Shown piece after piece: positions 16,103 through 24,974 of a stretch of DNA of 64,000 bases. Numbering within the stretch: the stretch's first letter is position 1; the number at the start of each line of letters is the position of its first letter. This stretch comes from Beduinella massiliensis (lineage in GTDB: Bacteria > Bacillota > Clostridia > Christensenellales > Aristaeellaceae): assembly GCF_900199405.1 (NCBI RefSeq), contig NZ_LT963430.1, forward strand, positions 2,139,605 through 2,203,604. Direction: 5' to 3'. The position numbers and the translations under genes were made by a program. A model generated the notes under the pieces. That model searched no databases. It saw only the letters and a list, made by a program, of their open reading frames with translations, and was not told the DNA's origin.

Positions 16103-17032
16103 ATGATTACATCGGTATGCCTGAATCCGAGCATCGACAGAACCGTTCAGGTTAAGGGATTTACGATCGGCGCGACCAATCGTATCACGAGCGAGCAGAG
16201 CGCTGGGCGCGGCAAGGGGGTAAACGTCGCGCTCGCGGCGAATAACCTTGGATTGGATACGTCCTGCACCGGTCTCTTGGGGGAAGACAACGCGCGCCTC
16301 ATCCTGGAGCCGCTTCAAAAGCTGGGAATTCACGAGCGTTTCGTGCGCTATCAGGGGGCGGTACGCACAAATTTAAAGATCCAGGATGAGGAAAACCGGA
16401 GCATTACCGAACTCAACGAACCCGGCATGCCGGTGGACGAGTCGGCACTCGTGGCGGTCGCCGCGCGTGTGGAAGAACTCGCGAGGGTGAGCAGTTATCT
16501 GGTGCTGACGGGCAGCATTCCACCTGATTGCCCGGCATCTATTTATCGAATGCTGATGATGCGCGTGGAAAAGTCAGGGTGTCGGTGCGTGCTCGATGCC
16601 AGCGGCGCCTGTCTTTCGGACGGCATCCTGGGCGCTCCGTTCCTGGTCAAGCCCAATCTGCAGGAACTGGAGCAGGTTTCCGACAAGAAGCTGACGACCC
16701 TGCGCGAAATCCGGACGCAGGCGCTGGAATTCATCGCTCGCGGTACGCAGATCGTCGTCGTGTCGATGGGAACGGGCGGGGCGCTCATGACCGACGGCAA
16801 GACGACGCTGTATACGCCCTCTCTGCCGGTGAACGTACACTCGACGGTCGGCGCGGGCGATGCCATGGTCGCCGGACTGATCTGCGGATTTGCGTCGGGG
16901 GGCGAAATGAAGGAAGCGCTGCGCTGCGGCGTCGCCGCTGCTGCAGCTGCGGTCAGCAGCCCGGACGGCTGCCTCTTTGAACGGCAGGCCTACGAACAGC
17001 TCCTGCAGCGCGTCGAGATTGGGCGGGTATAA
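16103..17032 (+). CDS. PfkB-family 1-phosphofructokinase / tagatose-6-phosphate kinase
   Basis: Cytosolic ribokinase-fold sugar-phosphate kinase of 309 residues. It begins MITSVCLNPSIDRTV, typical of 1-phosphofructokinases (FruK) and LacC, and has the substrate region AGRGKGVNVA and the anion-hole/catalytic motif STVGAGDAMVAG near residue 255. FruK and LacC cannot be told apart by eye, and no fructose PTS gene is next to it. ATG 16103 follows GGGAGG by 6 nt. Its stop codon abuts the start of the GNAT gene. Confidence 0.88.
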   Translation: MITSVCLNPSIDRTVQVKGFTIGATNRITSEQSAGRGKGVNVALAANNLGLDTSCTGLLGEDNARLILEPLQKLGIHERFVRYQGAVRTNLKIQDEENRSITELNEPGMPVDESALVAVAARVEELARVSSYLVLTGSIPPDCPASIYRMLMMRVEKSGCRCVLDASGACLSDGILGAPFLVKPNLQELEQVSDKKLTTLREIRTQALEFIARGTQIVVVSMGTGGALMTDGKTTLYTPSLPVNVHSTVGAGDAMVAGLICGFASGGEMKEALRCGVAAAAAAVSSPDGCLFERQAYEQLLQRVEIGRV

Positions 17033-17509
17033 ATGCGTTTTGAAGATTTCCTTGCGGTCGGTGTACCGCACGACGATGAAATTGAATTGAGGCTCCGCGG
17101 CAGGCTTCCGGCGATCCCGGAGGCGCAGCGCGTGCCGGTTTACGACTTTGAAATCTATCAGCCGCACGGACGGGAGGTCGTCGGCAACGTCTGTCTGCGC
17201 GTAGGCGAAAGCCCCCTGATCGAGTATGCAGGCCATGTCGGCTACGCGGTCGAGCCGGAGTACCGAGGCCGTCATTACGCCGAGCGCGCCGTGCGTCTGA
17301 TCCTGCCGCTGGCGTGGCGTCACGAGATGGAGCGCGTGTTGATTACCGCGGATTTGGACAATCTTGCTTCCCGAAGGACGTGCGAGCGTTTGGGTGCGCG
17401 TCTGCTGGACGTGGTAGATGTACCGCGGACCTGTGAAATGTATCAGAGCGGCGCGCGAAGAAAGGTACGCTATATCCTTCAAAGGACAGAAACGGAGGCG
17501 AACTCATGA
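17033..17509 (+). CDS. GNAT-family N-acetyltransferase
   Basis: A 158-residue acetyl-CoA-dependent acetyltransferase. The acetyl-CoA binding segment is VEPEYRGRHYAERAVRLIL, followed by the typical ITADLDNLASRRTCERLGARLLDVVDVP. The substrate is unknown. The start codon follows the kinase stop with no gap and the end overlaps the next gene by 4 nt (ATGA), so it is an internal gene of a tight operon. Confidence 0.85.
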   Translation: MRFEDFLAVGVPHDDEIELRLRGRLPAIPEAQRVPVYDFEIYQPHGREVVGNVCLRVGESPLIEYAGHVGYAVEPEYRGRHYAERAVRLILPLAWRHEMERVLITADLDNLASRRTCERLGARLLDVVDVPRTCEMYQSGARRKVRYILQRTETEANS

Positions 17510-18138
17510 TCGATCTTACCGTCCCCCTGCGGGAGGGGATGCTCCAATATCCGGGCGATCCGCCGTATCGCCGCGAATGGTGGTATGCGATATCCGAGGG
17601 CAAAGACTGCAACGTATCCAACATCCACCTGAGCGTCCATACAGGTACGCATATGGACGCGCCCTATCATTTTTTAGACGACGGCCGGACGCTCGATCGC
17701 CTGTCGCCCGACTGTTTTATCGGAGCGTGTCGGGTGGTGGATTTGACCGGGCGTCCTGTAATCGATGCTGCGGATTTACAAACGATTGCTCCGCGCGCAG
17801 GAGAACGCCTGCTTCTTAAAACGGATAACGCAGACGGCATGCGCGCCGACTGCTTCAATCCACAGTACGTGGCGCTCACGGCGGATGCCGCGCGCTACCT
17901 CGTGTCCTGCGAGGTTAAGGCTATCGGCATCGACTATCTCTCCATCGAACCCTATAATCAAAACGGAGACGTGCACCGCATTCTGCTCGGCGGGGGCGTA
18001 ACCATATACGAAGGCTACGACGCCACGAGCGTCCATGCAGGCGCATATGAACTGATCGCGCTGCCCATGCTGATCGAAAAGAGCGACGGAGCACCCTGCC
18101 GGATGATCCTGCGGGAGTTGGAGAAGTGCGCTCTCTGA
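17506..18138 (+). CDS. Cyclase-family protein (kynurenine formamidase-like metal hydrolase)
   Basis: A 210-residue member of the cyclase family (PF04199 type). The metal-binding motif HTGTHMDAPYHF is near residue 47 and the later GIDYLSIEP segment fits. Characterised relatives hydrolyse N-formylkynurenine or are isatin hydrolases, but no tryptophan-degradation genes are nearby and the substrate is open. It is coupled to the GNAT gene through an ATGA overlap. A 7-bp hairpin without T-run follows the stop (about 18147-18162). Confidence 0.85.
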   Translation: MIDLTVPLREGMLQYPGDPPYRREWWYAISEGKDCNVSNIHLSVHTGTHMDAPYHFLDDGRTLDRLSPDCFIGACRVVDLTGRPVIDAADLQTIAPRAGERLLLKTDNADGMRADCFNPQYVALTADAARYLVSCEVKAIGIDYLSIEPYNQNGDVHRILLGGGVTIYEGYDATSVHAGAYELIALPMLIEKSDGAPCRMILRELEKCAL

Positions 18139-18172
18139 AGCTAAATGCGGCTTCTAAGCCGCAAAAGAGTGG

Positions 18173-18230
18173 TTGAAATTTGCAGAAATCGTGGTATAAT
18201 AGGGGTGCGTAAAATTTAACGCTTTTACGC
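18173..18230 (+). promoter_or_regulatory. galE promoter with a hairpin at the predicted transcript start
   Basis: TTGAAA (18173-18178), 16-nt spacer, TATAAT (18195-18200). A palindrome GCGTAAAA / TTTTACGC (18207-18214 and 18223-18230) begins at the expected +1, and a further TTTACGC copy follows at 18232-18238. It could be an operator or a 5'-stabilising hairpin. Confidence 0.6.
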
Positions 18231-18289
18231 ATTTACGCAAACATCGATAGCATAGGGAACACGGGCTGGACATGAGGGAGGAATGGATC

Positions 18290-19303
18290 ATGAACATCTT
18301 GCTGACAGGTGGTGCCGGCTTCATCGGAACCCATACGTGCGTGGAACTGCTGGCCTGCGGTCATGACGTCATCATCGCGGATAACTTCTACAACAGCAGC
18401 CCTGAGGCGGTGCGCCGGGTGGAGGAAATATCCGGTCGTAAGGTTAAGCTGTACGACATCGACGTATGCGACGCAGAAAAGGTAGATGCGCTGTTCGCCG
18501 AAAACAAGATCGACGCGGTCATCCATTTTGCAGCCTATAAGGCGGTGGGCGAATCGGTCTCAAAGCCCTTGGAATACTACCGCAATAATTTGGATTGCAC
18601 GCTGACGGTATGCGAGGCCATGAAGCGCCACGGTGTGAAGCGTTTCATCTTCAGTTCCTCCGCGACAGTTTATGGAATTCCGGATCACATGCCGCTGGAT
18701 GAAACCATGCCGACGAGCTGCACCAATCCCTATGGCTGGACAAAATACATGAACGAACGCATCCTGACGGACATCGCTTTTGCCAATCCCGACTGGTCGG
18801 TCGTGCTGCTTCGTTATTTCAACCCGATCGGTGCGCATGTGAGCGGCCGCATCGGTGAAATGCCCAATGGCATTCCGAACAACCTGCTTCCGTACATCAC
18901 CCAGGTCGCCGCCGGAAAGCTCGACCACCTGAGCGTTTACGGGGACGACTACCCGACGCATGACGGCACGGGCGTGCGCGACTACATTCACGTGGTGGAT
19001 CTGGCCAAGGGCCACGTTGCGGCGGCGGCCTATGCCGAGAAGCACATGGGTGTCGAAATCATTAATTTGGGCACGGGCACGGGCTACAGCGTGCTGGACA
19101 TCGTGCGCGCATTTGAAAAGGTCAACGGCGTCAAGGTGCCTTACCAGATCGTGGCGCGTCGCCCAGGCGACATCGCGGAGTGCTGGGCCGATCCCGCGAA
19201 AGCGCGCACGCTTCTCGACTGGTCGGCCGAGAAGACGTTGGAGGATATGTGCCGCGATTCCTGGAGATGGCAAACTCAGAATCCGAACGGCTACGCGGAC
19301 TGA
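18290..19303 (+). CDS. galE: UDP-glucose 4-epimerase
   Basis: Extended short-chain dehydrogenase that interconverts UDP-glucose and UDP-galactose using bound NAD, for galactose use and envelope sugars. The 337-residue protein has TGGAGFIGTHTCVELL for NAD binding, the Ser in FSSSATVYG and the YGWTK catalytic Tyr/Lys pair. Full length. ATG 18290 has a GGGAGG site about 8 nt upstream. It is monocistronic, with its own promoter and a terminator behind it. Confidence 0.95.
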   Translation: MNILLTGGAGFIGTHTCVELLACGHDVIIADNFYNSSPEAVRRVEEISGRKVKLYDIDVCDAEKVDALFAENKIDAVIHFAAYKAVGESVSKPLEYYRNNLDCTLTVCEAMKRHGVKRFIFSSSATVYGIPDHMPLDETMPTSCTNPYGWTKYMNERILTDIAFANPDWSVVLLRYFNPIGAHVSGRIGEMPNGIPNNLLPYITQVAAGKLDHLSVYGDDYPTHDGTGVRDYIHVVDLAKGHVAAAAYAEKHMGVEIINLGTGTGYSVLDIVRAFEKVNGVKVPYQIVARRPGDIAECWADPAKARTLLDWSAEKTLEDMCRDSWRWQTQNPNGYAD

Positions 19304-19319
19304 CAGAGCGCACAACAAA

Positions 19320-19345
19320 AGCGGACGGTGCAAACCGTCCGCTTT
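19320..19345 (+). terminator. Terminator of galE (left copy of a repeated hairpin)
   Basis: Perfect 10-bp stem AGCGGACGGT / ACCGTCCGCT with a GCAA tetraloop, A-run before and short T-run after. The same hairpin recurs at 19559-19582 with two changes. Confidence 0.75.
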
Positions 19346-19582
19346 CTGGCCATCGACAAAGTCGATGGCGTCGTGCAAAATGAATAAACATTTTGCACGA
19401 ATGTCACGGGAGATGTTTTCCTCCGCAAATGCTGCGCATTTGACTACGGAAAACGCCCCGCCCGACCGGCAAAGCCGGTCGATACGATTCCACATGAAGG
19501 GGAAGTTTCTCCTTCATGTATCCTCTCTGACATTCCGTTACTTTGTTGATTCTCTGAAAGCGGGCGGTGCAAACCATCCGCT
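19320..19582. repeat. Array of seven palindromes between galE and the next gene
   Basis: In order: (1) 19320-19343, 10-bp stem, GCAA loop; (2) 19349-19369, GCCATCGAC stem with AAA loop; (3) 19371-19400, perfect 12-bp stem TCGTGCAAAATG with AATAAA loop; (4) 19415-19454, GTTTTCC / GGAAAAC enclosing CAAATGC / GCATTTG; (5) 19463-19481, CGACCGGC stem with AAA loop; (6) 19492-19519, 12-bp stem with one G-T pair and AGTT loop; (7) 19559-19582, second copy of hairpin 1 with two substitutions. There is no ORF of note. Hairpins 2-6 differ in sequence, so this is not a simple tandem repeat. Confidence 0.8.
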
Positions 19583-19587
19583 CTTTT
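19559..19587. terminator. Right copy of the repeated terminator hairpin
   Basis: AGCGGGCGGT / ACCATCCGCT (one wobble and one mismatch) with GCAA loop and CTTTT tail on the plus strand. It lies at the stop codon of the convergent minus-strand gene and may terminate it as well. Confidence 0.6.
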
Positions 19588-20459
19588 CATATGTCTTTTT
19601 CCGAATTCTTTTTAAAGGAGAGCGCCCTGTCCCTGAATTTTTTGAACGCTTCACCGTAGCGTGTCGAATTCAGGCCGGGGAACGCGTGAAAGAGGCGCCG
19701 GTCTTGGTAGCTACGCAGGGACAGCAGCTTTTGAATACGCTCCGAATGAAACGGACTGTTTTCAAATTGTGATGCAACCTGCTCCCAGATCGCCTCTGCA
19801 CGGCCCCGGAGATATTCCCTTCGCTCCTCGACTTGTCCCAGCAGGGCGTTTTTCTGCCCGTCCAACTGCGTAAGCAGCGCACTCGTCTGCGACTCGATCG
19901 ACTGCCTGTACCCGTTGAGCGCTGCCTGTATTTCTGCCAGATGGCCGTTCAGCCGCAGCACGTGGCCGGAGGTCACCGCCGTATCGACAGCCAGCAGCGC
20001 AAAAAGGCTCCCGCTGAGGGCGTATAAAAGCGTTTCGTTGATTCGGTGGACGAAGAGCGCGACCGGTGGATGAAACACCCGGAGCATCGCCACAGAAAAG
20101 GCACCGAACACCAGCGCTCCCTCCAAGCAGACGCGCCCTGAGATGTTAAAACGGCGCGCAGAGTAATCCCACCAGCGGGCGTGAAAGAGCTTTTCCATCA
20201 GATAGCTGGTGAAGTACTCAAGCGTACAGGTCAGCGCGGCGCCCGCGAGAAAGAGCAGCAGAACCGGTGCATCCTGAATGGGGGAAAGGCACATCACGAT
20301 CAGCAGCGCGCCAAACCCATAAACCGGGCAGATCGGTCCGTTCAGAAATCCACGGTTGACGATGTGCTTCCCGGCGATTGAGCAAAGCACGGATTCATAG
20401 AACCATCCGCAAAAGGAATAAAAGAAAAAATAGAGGATGTATTCTCCGAGGCTCCGCAT
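19587..20459 (-). CDS. Putative ABC-transporter permease-like membrane protein (CmpB type)
   Basis: A 290-residue membrane protein of the PF06541-like family. The N-terminal part has five or so helices with the family hallmarks YFFFYSFCGWFYES, NRGFLNGPICPVYGFGA and EYFTSYLMEKLFHARWWDYS; the C-terminal third is a soluble, charged, coiled-coil-like region. Function is not established despite the family name. I prefer the ATG at 20459, six nt after the GGGGGG site, to the ATG at 20465 that touches it. It lies about 12 nt after ygiQ and is probably in the same transcript. Confidence 0.8.
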   Translation of the reverse strand: MRSLGEYILYFFFYSFCGWFYESVLCSIAGKHIVNRGFLNGPICPVYGFGALLIVMCLSPIQDAPVLLLFLAGAALTCTLEYFTSYLMEKLFHARWWDYSARRFNISGRVCLEGALVFGAFSVAMLRVFHPPVALFVHRINETLLYALSGSLFALLAVDTAVTSGHVLRLNGHLAEIQAALNGYRQSIESQTSALLTQLDGQKNALLGQVEERREYLRGRAEAIWEQVASQFENSPFHSERIQKLLSLRSYQDRRLFHAFPGLNSTRYGEAFKKFRDRALSFKKNSEKDI

Positions 20460-20471
20460 GCGCATCCCCCC

Positions 20472-22406
20472 TCATCTTGGTTTCTTCCGCGCGCCGGGAC
20501 GTCCCTTGGCTCGCGGCGATGCCTTGGAAGAGATGCCGCCGCGCCGTCCGGAATCCGTCGGTTCTACCTTTGGGTTCCGTTCCTGCGTCTTTTTGCGGTA
20601 CGGTGCCGGCGTACGTGCGCCTTCGGGCGGCACGAGACATTGCTTTCCAAAGCCGATCAGATCCTCCCGCCCGGCCGTGCGCAGCGCTTCCCGCACGAGA
20701 GCAAAATTTTGCGGGCGTTTGTATTGTAAAAGGGCGCGCTGCAGCGCCTTTTCGTGCGCCGTGCGGGGAACATAGACGGGCTTCATCGTGCGCGGATCCA
20801 ATCCCGTATAAAACATACAGGTAGAAAGGGTACCGGGCGTTGGATAAAAGTCCTGCACCTGTTCCGGCTGATGCCCGGTATCGCGCAGATATTCTGCCAA
20901 CTCGATGGCGGCCGAAAGGTCGCTTCCCGGGTGGCTGCTCATCAAGTAGGGGACAAGGTACTGCTTTTTGCCAAGGCGTCTGTTCATCGCCTCGTATTTC
21001 CCGACAAAGGCATCGTAAATGTCGCGGCCGGGCTTGCCCATGTAGGAAAGAACCTTGGGACTTACGTGCTCTGGAGCGACCTTGAGCTGTCCGCTGACGT
21101 GGTGCTCGACGATTTCCCGCAGGAATGCGTCGCTTTTGTCCGCCATGATATAATCGTAGCGCAAGCCCGAACGGATAAACACCTTTTTGACGCGGGGCAG
21201 AGCGCGAATTTCCCGAAGCAGGGAAATATAGTCTCGATGATCCACTGCGAGATTTTTGCAGGGGGCGGGGTAAAGGCACTGACGCGCCGCGCAGGTACCG
21301 CGCGTCAGCTGCCCCTCGCAGGAGGGACGGCGAAAATTGGCCGTGGGGCCGCCCACATCGTGGATGAAGCCTTTAAAGTCCGGCATCTCCGTGATGCGCC
21401 GCGCCTCGTCGAGTACGGATTCATGGCTGCGCGAGGTGATGATGCGCCCCTGATGAAACGTGATGGCGCAAAAGCTGCAGGAGCCAAAGCACCCGCGCGT
21501 ATGGGCGATCGAGAACTTGACCTCCTCAATCGCCGGAACGCCGCCCTCGGCGTCGTAATCCGGGTGCCATGTGCGCTGGTAGGGCAGTGTATAAGAGGCG
21601 TCCAGCTCCTCGCGGGTCAGCGGCAGATCCGGCGCGCTTTGCACGAGGTACCGGTTTCCGTGCCGCTGCATGAGCGCCTTTCCACGGACAGGATCCTGCT
21701 CGCGGTACTGTGTGAGAAACGCCGCGGCATAGGCGCGCTTGTCTTGGAGGCACTCCTCAAAGGAAGGAATCTCCGTGCAGCCGCGAACGGGCTGCGCGGA
21801 CATGAAGCACACCCCCCGCATGGTGGGCAGTTCCCATGCCTGTGATCCGCGGTTGATCCAGTCTGCGGCCGCCAGAATGCTCCGTTCGCCCATACCGTAG
21901 AGCAGCAGGTCCGCTCCGCTGTCCTGAAGGATGGATGCGCGCACGCGATCATCCCAGTAATCGTAGTGGCAGAAGCGCCGCAGGGATGCCTCAACGCCTC
22001 CGATGATGATAGGGATATCACCGTAGGCCTCGCGGATGCGGTTGCAGTAGACGATCACGGCACGATCAGGCCGCCGCCCGGCCTTGCCGCCTGGCGTGTA
22101 CACGTCCTCGCTGCGCCGCTTTTTCGCGGCTGTGTAGTGATTTACCATGCTGTCAATGACGCCGGAGGATACGAGGAAGCCAAGATATGGCCTTCCAAAG
22201 CGCTTAAAGTCCTCAGCGCTGTGCCAGTCCGGCTGGGCGAGCACCGCGACATGATAGCCCGCGCGTTCCAGCGTACGGACGATCACAGCGCTGCCGAAGG
22301 ATGGATGATCCACATAGGCGTCGCCGCTGACGTATACAAAGTCCGGAACTTCAAAGCCGCGCGCGCGGCAGTCCGCCATCGTCGTGGGCGGGAAGAGCTC
22401 TCGCAT
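20472..22406 (-). CDS. YgiQ-family radical SAM protein
   Basis: A 644-residue radical SAM enzyme. The N-terminal part ([18 protein letters not shown]) is the YgiQ signature, the 4Fe-4S cysteines are in [16 protein letters not shown] near residue 315, and the C-terminal region [20 protein letters not shown] is also diagnostic. It ends in a basic Lys/Arg/Pro-rich tail. The reaction is unknown for the family. It is downstream of the FAD oxidoreductase on the same strand, with a hairpin in the 66-nt gap between them. Confidence 0.9.
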   Translation of the reverse strand: MRELFPPTTMADCRARGFEVPDFVYVSGDAYVDHPSFGSAVIVRTLERAGYHVAVLAQPDWHSAEDFKRFGRPYLGFLVSSGVIDSMVNHYTAAKKRRSEDVYTPGGKAGRRPDRAVIVYCNRIREAYGDIPIIIGGVEASLRRFCHYDYWDDRVRASILQDSGADLLLYGMGERSILAAADWINRGSQAWELPTMRGVCFMSAQPVRGCTEIPSFEECLQDKRAYAAAFLTQYREQDPVRGKALMQRHGNRYLVQSAPDLPLTREELDASYTLPYQRTWHPDYDAEGGVPAIEEVKFSIAHTRGCFGSCSFCAITFHQGRIITSRSHESVLDEARRITEMPDFKGFIHDVGGPTANFRRPSCEGQLTRGTCAARQCLYPAPCKNLAVDHRDYISLLREIRALPRVKKVFIRSGLRYDYIMADKSDAFLREIVEHHVSGQLKVAPEHVSPKVLSYMGKPGRDIYDAFVGKYEAMNRRLGKKQYLVPYLMSSHPGSDLSAAIELAEYLRDTGHQPEQVQDFYPTPGTLSTCMFYTGLDPRTMKPVYVPRTAHEKALQRALLQYKRPQNFALVREALRTAGREDLIGFGKQCLVPPEGARTPAPYRKKTQERNPKVEPTDSGRRGGISSKASPRAKGRPGARKKPR

Positions 22407-22435
22407 AACAGACAGTCCTTTCCAGAAGACAAAGC

Positions 22436-22460
22436 GCCGCAGGGGACGTCCCTCTGCGGC
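22436..22460 (-). other. Hairpin between the FAD oxidoreductase and ygiQ
   Basis: GCCGCAG and CTGCGGC pair around an inner GGGACGTCCC palindrome. There is no T-run in the direction of transcription, so it is more likely an attenuating or processing stem than a full terminator. Confidence 0.5.
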
Positions 22461-22472
22461 GGAATCGGTTCG

Positions 22473-23888
22473 TTAACGGTTTGCGATATGGCGGGCAACC
22501 TTGATGCCCGTGACGGACGCCTGCATCAGGCCGCGCGTGATGCCGGCGCCGTCGCCGATCGTGTACAGGCCCTGAATCGGCGTCTCAAAGTTGTTGTCTA
22601 CCAATACCTTAGATGAGTAAAACTTGACCTCCACCCCGTACAGCAGCGTGTTCTTGCTGAACAGTCCCGGCGCAACGTGATCAAATGCGCGCAGCGCTTC
22701 GATAATGCTCGTCAGATGGCGTGGAGGCAGCACAAAGGAGAGGTCGCCCGGCACGGCGGTTTTGAGCGTCGGAATGGTGGTAGAACGGGCCAGGCGGCTG
22801 GCCGTCGTGCGCCGTCCTTTGAGCAGGTCGCCCAGGCGCTGTACCATGATAGGACCGCCGGTGAGCATGTTACCCAGCTGCGCGATGTAGCGGCCGTACC
22901 GGATGGGCTGGTCAAAGGGCTCCGTAAAGCTCGTAGAGACGAGCACCGCGAAGTTCGTGTTGCCGGTGCGCAGCTTCGCGTCGCCATAGCTGTGGCCGTT
23001 TACGACCGCGATGCCGCCCTCGTAGTGTTCCTCAGAAACGACGCCGCCGGGGTTCATGCAAAACGTACGCACCTTGTTCTCGTAAGTGTCCGCAAAGTAG
23101 ACGAGCTTCGCCTCGTAGAGATACTTCGTCAGATGATCCATGATGGAGTTGGGCACTTCCACGCGCACGCCGATGTCCACCTCATTGTTGCGCGTCTTGA
23201 GCCCCAGCGCTTTGACCTGCTCGCTCAGCCAGTCCGCGCCGCCCCGTCCGGGCGCGGCGACGACATAGGGCGCGCGTACCTCGAAGGTGTCTCCGTTTTT
23301 GCTTCGCAGGGCGACGCCGCTTGCGCGTCCGTCTTCCACCAGAATGCGATCGGCCGTCGTCAGCTCCGCGAAAGTCGTGTTCGTCTCTTCGATGAGGTAA
23401 TCGTGCATCGCGCGCAGCACCTCGCCCGCGTGCTCGGTCCCCAGGTGACGGACAGGGCAGGGGACGAGGCGGATGTTGTAGCGCGACGCTTCGTAGGAAA
23501 TTTCATCGACCTTTCTGTCGTCGAGACCGTGCACTTCCTCCGGCGCGCCGAAGCGCAGATACGTCTCGTCCGCGCGGCGGATAAGCGCCTGCGCTTCCTC
23601 GTGCGTCATGTAATCGGAGATATGACCGCCCACCTCGTCGGACAAGGAAAGCTTGCCATCGGAAAAAGCGCCGGCACCCGCCCATCCGTGTACGATGGCG
23701 CAGGGCGAGCACTGCACACACTTGCCCGTCGTGCGCGCAGGGCACACGCGCCTTACGATTTCACGGCCCGTATCGACCATGAGAATTTGCATTTCGGGAC
23801 GGCTCTCCGTGAGCTCCAACGCGGTAAAGATGCCGGCGGGACCGGCTCCGATGATGATGGCATCGTATTGCTGCCTGATCATGCGCAA
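22473..23888 (-). CDS. NAD(P)/FAD-dependent oxidoreductase (FAD-dependent dehydrogenase family)
   Basis: Flavoprotein of about 470 residues. The dinucleotide-binding motif is IIIGAGPAGIFTALEL at the N-terminus, followed by a Cys-rich segment CPARTTGKCVQCSPC, the glycine-rich GWAGAGAFSDGKLSLS and a C-terminal FAD motif GLYTIGDGAGITRGLMQA. The Cys-rich segment could be a redox or metal site. No substrate is known for this group. The TTG at 23888 has the better spacing to AGGAAGGA (6 nt); the ATG at 23882 is the alternative and matches the family start better. First gene of a minus-strand operon with ygiQ. Confidence 0.85.
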   Translation of the reverse strand: MRMIRQQYDAIIIGAGPAGIFTALELTESRPEMQILMVDTGREIVRRVCPARTTGKCVQCSPCAIVHGWAGAGAFSDGKLSLSDEVGGHISDYMTHEEAQALIRRADETYLRFGAPEEVHGLDDRKVDEISYEASRYNIRLVPCPVRHLGTEHAGEVLRAMHDYLIEETNTTFAELTTADRILVEDGRASGVALRSKNGDTFEVRAPYVVAAPGRGGADWLSEQVKALGLKTRNNEVDIGVRVEVPNSIMDHLTKYLYEAKLVYFADTYENKVRTFCMNPGGVVSEEHYEGGIAVVNGHSYGDAKLRTGNTNFAVLVSTSFTEPFDQPIRYGRYIAQLGNMLTGGPIMVQRLGDLLKGRRTTASRLARSTTIPTLKTAVPGDLSFVLPPRHLTSIIEALRAFDHVAPGLFSKNTLLYGVEVKFYSSKVLVDNNFETPIQGLYTIGDGAGITRGLMQASVTGIKVARHIANR

Positions 23889-23999
23889 AAGTCATCCTTC
23901 CTAATCTGATCGTCTGATACGCACATAAAAGCCCTGCGGCATCAAGGCGGCAATCAGAGAGACTGCCCGCGCTTATGACGACAGGGACATACCTGATAG

Positions 24000-24028
24000 A
24001 CTATAACAGATTCCCTATCATTCGTCAA
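24000..24028 (-). promoter_or_regulatory. Promoter of the oxidoreductase/ygiQ operon
   Basis: Minus-strand TTGACG, 17-nt spacer, TATAGT, about 110 nt upstream of the start. Confidence 0.6.
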
Positions 24029-24052
24029 GCGTTCGCGGCGATTTGGAGCCGC

Positions 24053-24081
24053 TTGTCAGAAAACGCAAAAGCGTCTATAAT
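24053..24081 (+). promoter_or_regulatory. Promoter of the TIM-barrel gene
   Basis: TTGTCA, 17-nt spacer, TATAAT, 35 nt ahead of the start codon; divergent from the minus-strand promoter at 24000-24028. Confidence 0.75.
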
Positions 24082-24115
24082 ACACTCGTTATGTAAAGAA
24101 AAAAGGAGGGGGCGC

Positions 24116-24928
24116 ATGCGCTTAGGCCTTACGACCGCCGCCTTCTACGGCAGAATGGAAACGGAGGACGCCGCGGAGCGGCTCCGAACGTTTGACGTAG
24201 ACTGCGCGGAAATCTTTTTGGAGACATACAGCGAGTATTCGGCTGCTTTCGGCGCTCTGGTACGCGAACGGTTGGGCGGACTCCCTTCGACAAGCGTGCA
24301 CCCGATGGGCACGGCCTTTGAAAACAGCCTGTTCAGCCTTTCCGCACGGCAGCGGCTGGAAGCGCAGAAAATCTTCGAAGGCGTGCTGAAAGCGGGACAG
24401 GCGCTCGGCGCTCGGATCTATGTCTATCATGGACGCCACAATGTAAAGGGAACCGGCATTGCGGCTAACTTTGACAGCGTCGCGCCGCGCATCGGCGAGC
24501 TGTGCGATCTGGCGGCGGATTACGGCATCACCGTCTGCTTTGAAAATGTGAGCTGGTGCCAAATGTCCACGCCGGAGCGGGTCTTGCAGGTGCGAAGCGC
24601 CTATCCCAAGGCGGGCTTTGTGCTGGACATCAAGCAGGCGATGCAGTCCGGCCACGACGTCTCGGAATTTATCAGCGCGATGGGGGACAAACTTTTAAAC
24701 GTACACGTATGTGACTACGACGCCGGGGGAAGGCTCTTTATGCCCGGACAGGGGACGTTCGATTTTGAGGCGCTGGGACGTCGACTTCGAGCCGTGCACT
24801 ATGAAGGCCCGGTCATATTGGAACCGTATACGACGCTTTATTCGTCCGATGAAGAGCTCGCACAGTCGATCGCATACCTGAGAAAGACGATGCAGATCGC
24901 TTCACAAAAATGCCCTGATCGTGTATAA
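24116..24928 (+). CDS. Sugar phosphate isomerase/epimerase-like TIM-barrel protein
   Basis: A 270-residue protein of the xylose-isomerase-like TIM barrel superfamily (AP endonuclease 2 fold). Segments such as YVYHGRHNVKG, VCFENVSWC, FVLDIKQAMQSGHD, LLNVHVCDYD and PVILEPYTTL carry the acidic and His metal ligands in their usual places. The substrate is unknown. ATG 24116 has AAGGAGG 8 nt upstream. The promoter of pgi lies inside its last codons. Confidence 0.82.
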   Translation: MRLGLTTAAFYGRMETEDAAERLRTFDVDCAEIFLETYSEYSAAFGALVRERLGGLPSTSVHPMGTAFENSLFSLSARQRLEAQKIFEGVLKAGQALGARIYVYHGRHNVKGTGIAANFDSVAPRIGELCDLAADYGITVCFENVSWCQMSTPERVLQVRSAYPKAGFVLDIKQAMQSGHDVSEFISAMGDKLLNVHVCDYDAGGRLFMPGQGTFDFEALGRRLRAVHYEGPVILEPYTTLYSSDEELAQSIAYLRKTMQIASQKCPDRV

Positions 24929-24929
24929 T
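24901..24929 (+). promoter_or_regulatory. Promoter of pgi
   Basis: TTCACA, 17-nt spacer, TATAAT, overlapping the 3' end of the preceding gene; about 45 nt ahead of the pgi start. Confidence 0.7.
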
Positions 24930-24974
24930 ATGGGATGACGCATGGGAAAAGACACAACCAGGAAAGGAATGTGT

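Noticed and set aside
13501-16134. 877-codon open frame on the minus strand opposite the EF-G paralogue
   Set aside because: It is antisense to a clear, full-length EF-G gene, has no family features or ribosome-binding site, and such frames arise from codon bias in G+C-rich genes.
19320-19582. CRISPR array
   Set aside because: The hairpins differ in sequence and spacing; there are no identical direct repeats with unique spacers and no cas genes.
22677-23909. 410-codon plus-strand frame opposite the FAD oxidoreductase
   Set aside because: Shadow of the oxidoreductase; no RBS, no recognisable domain.
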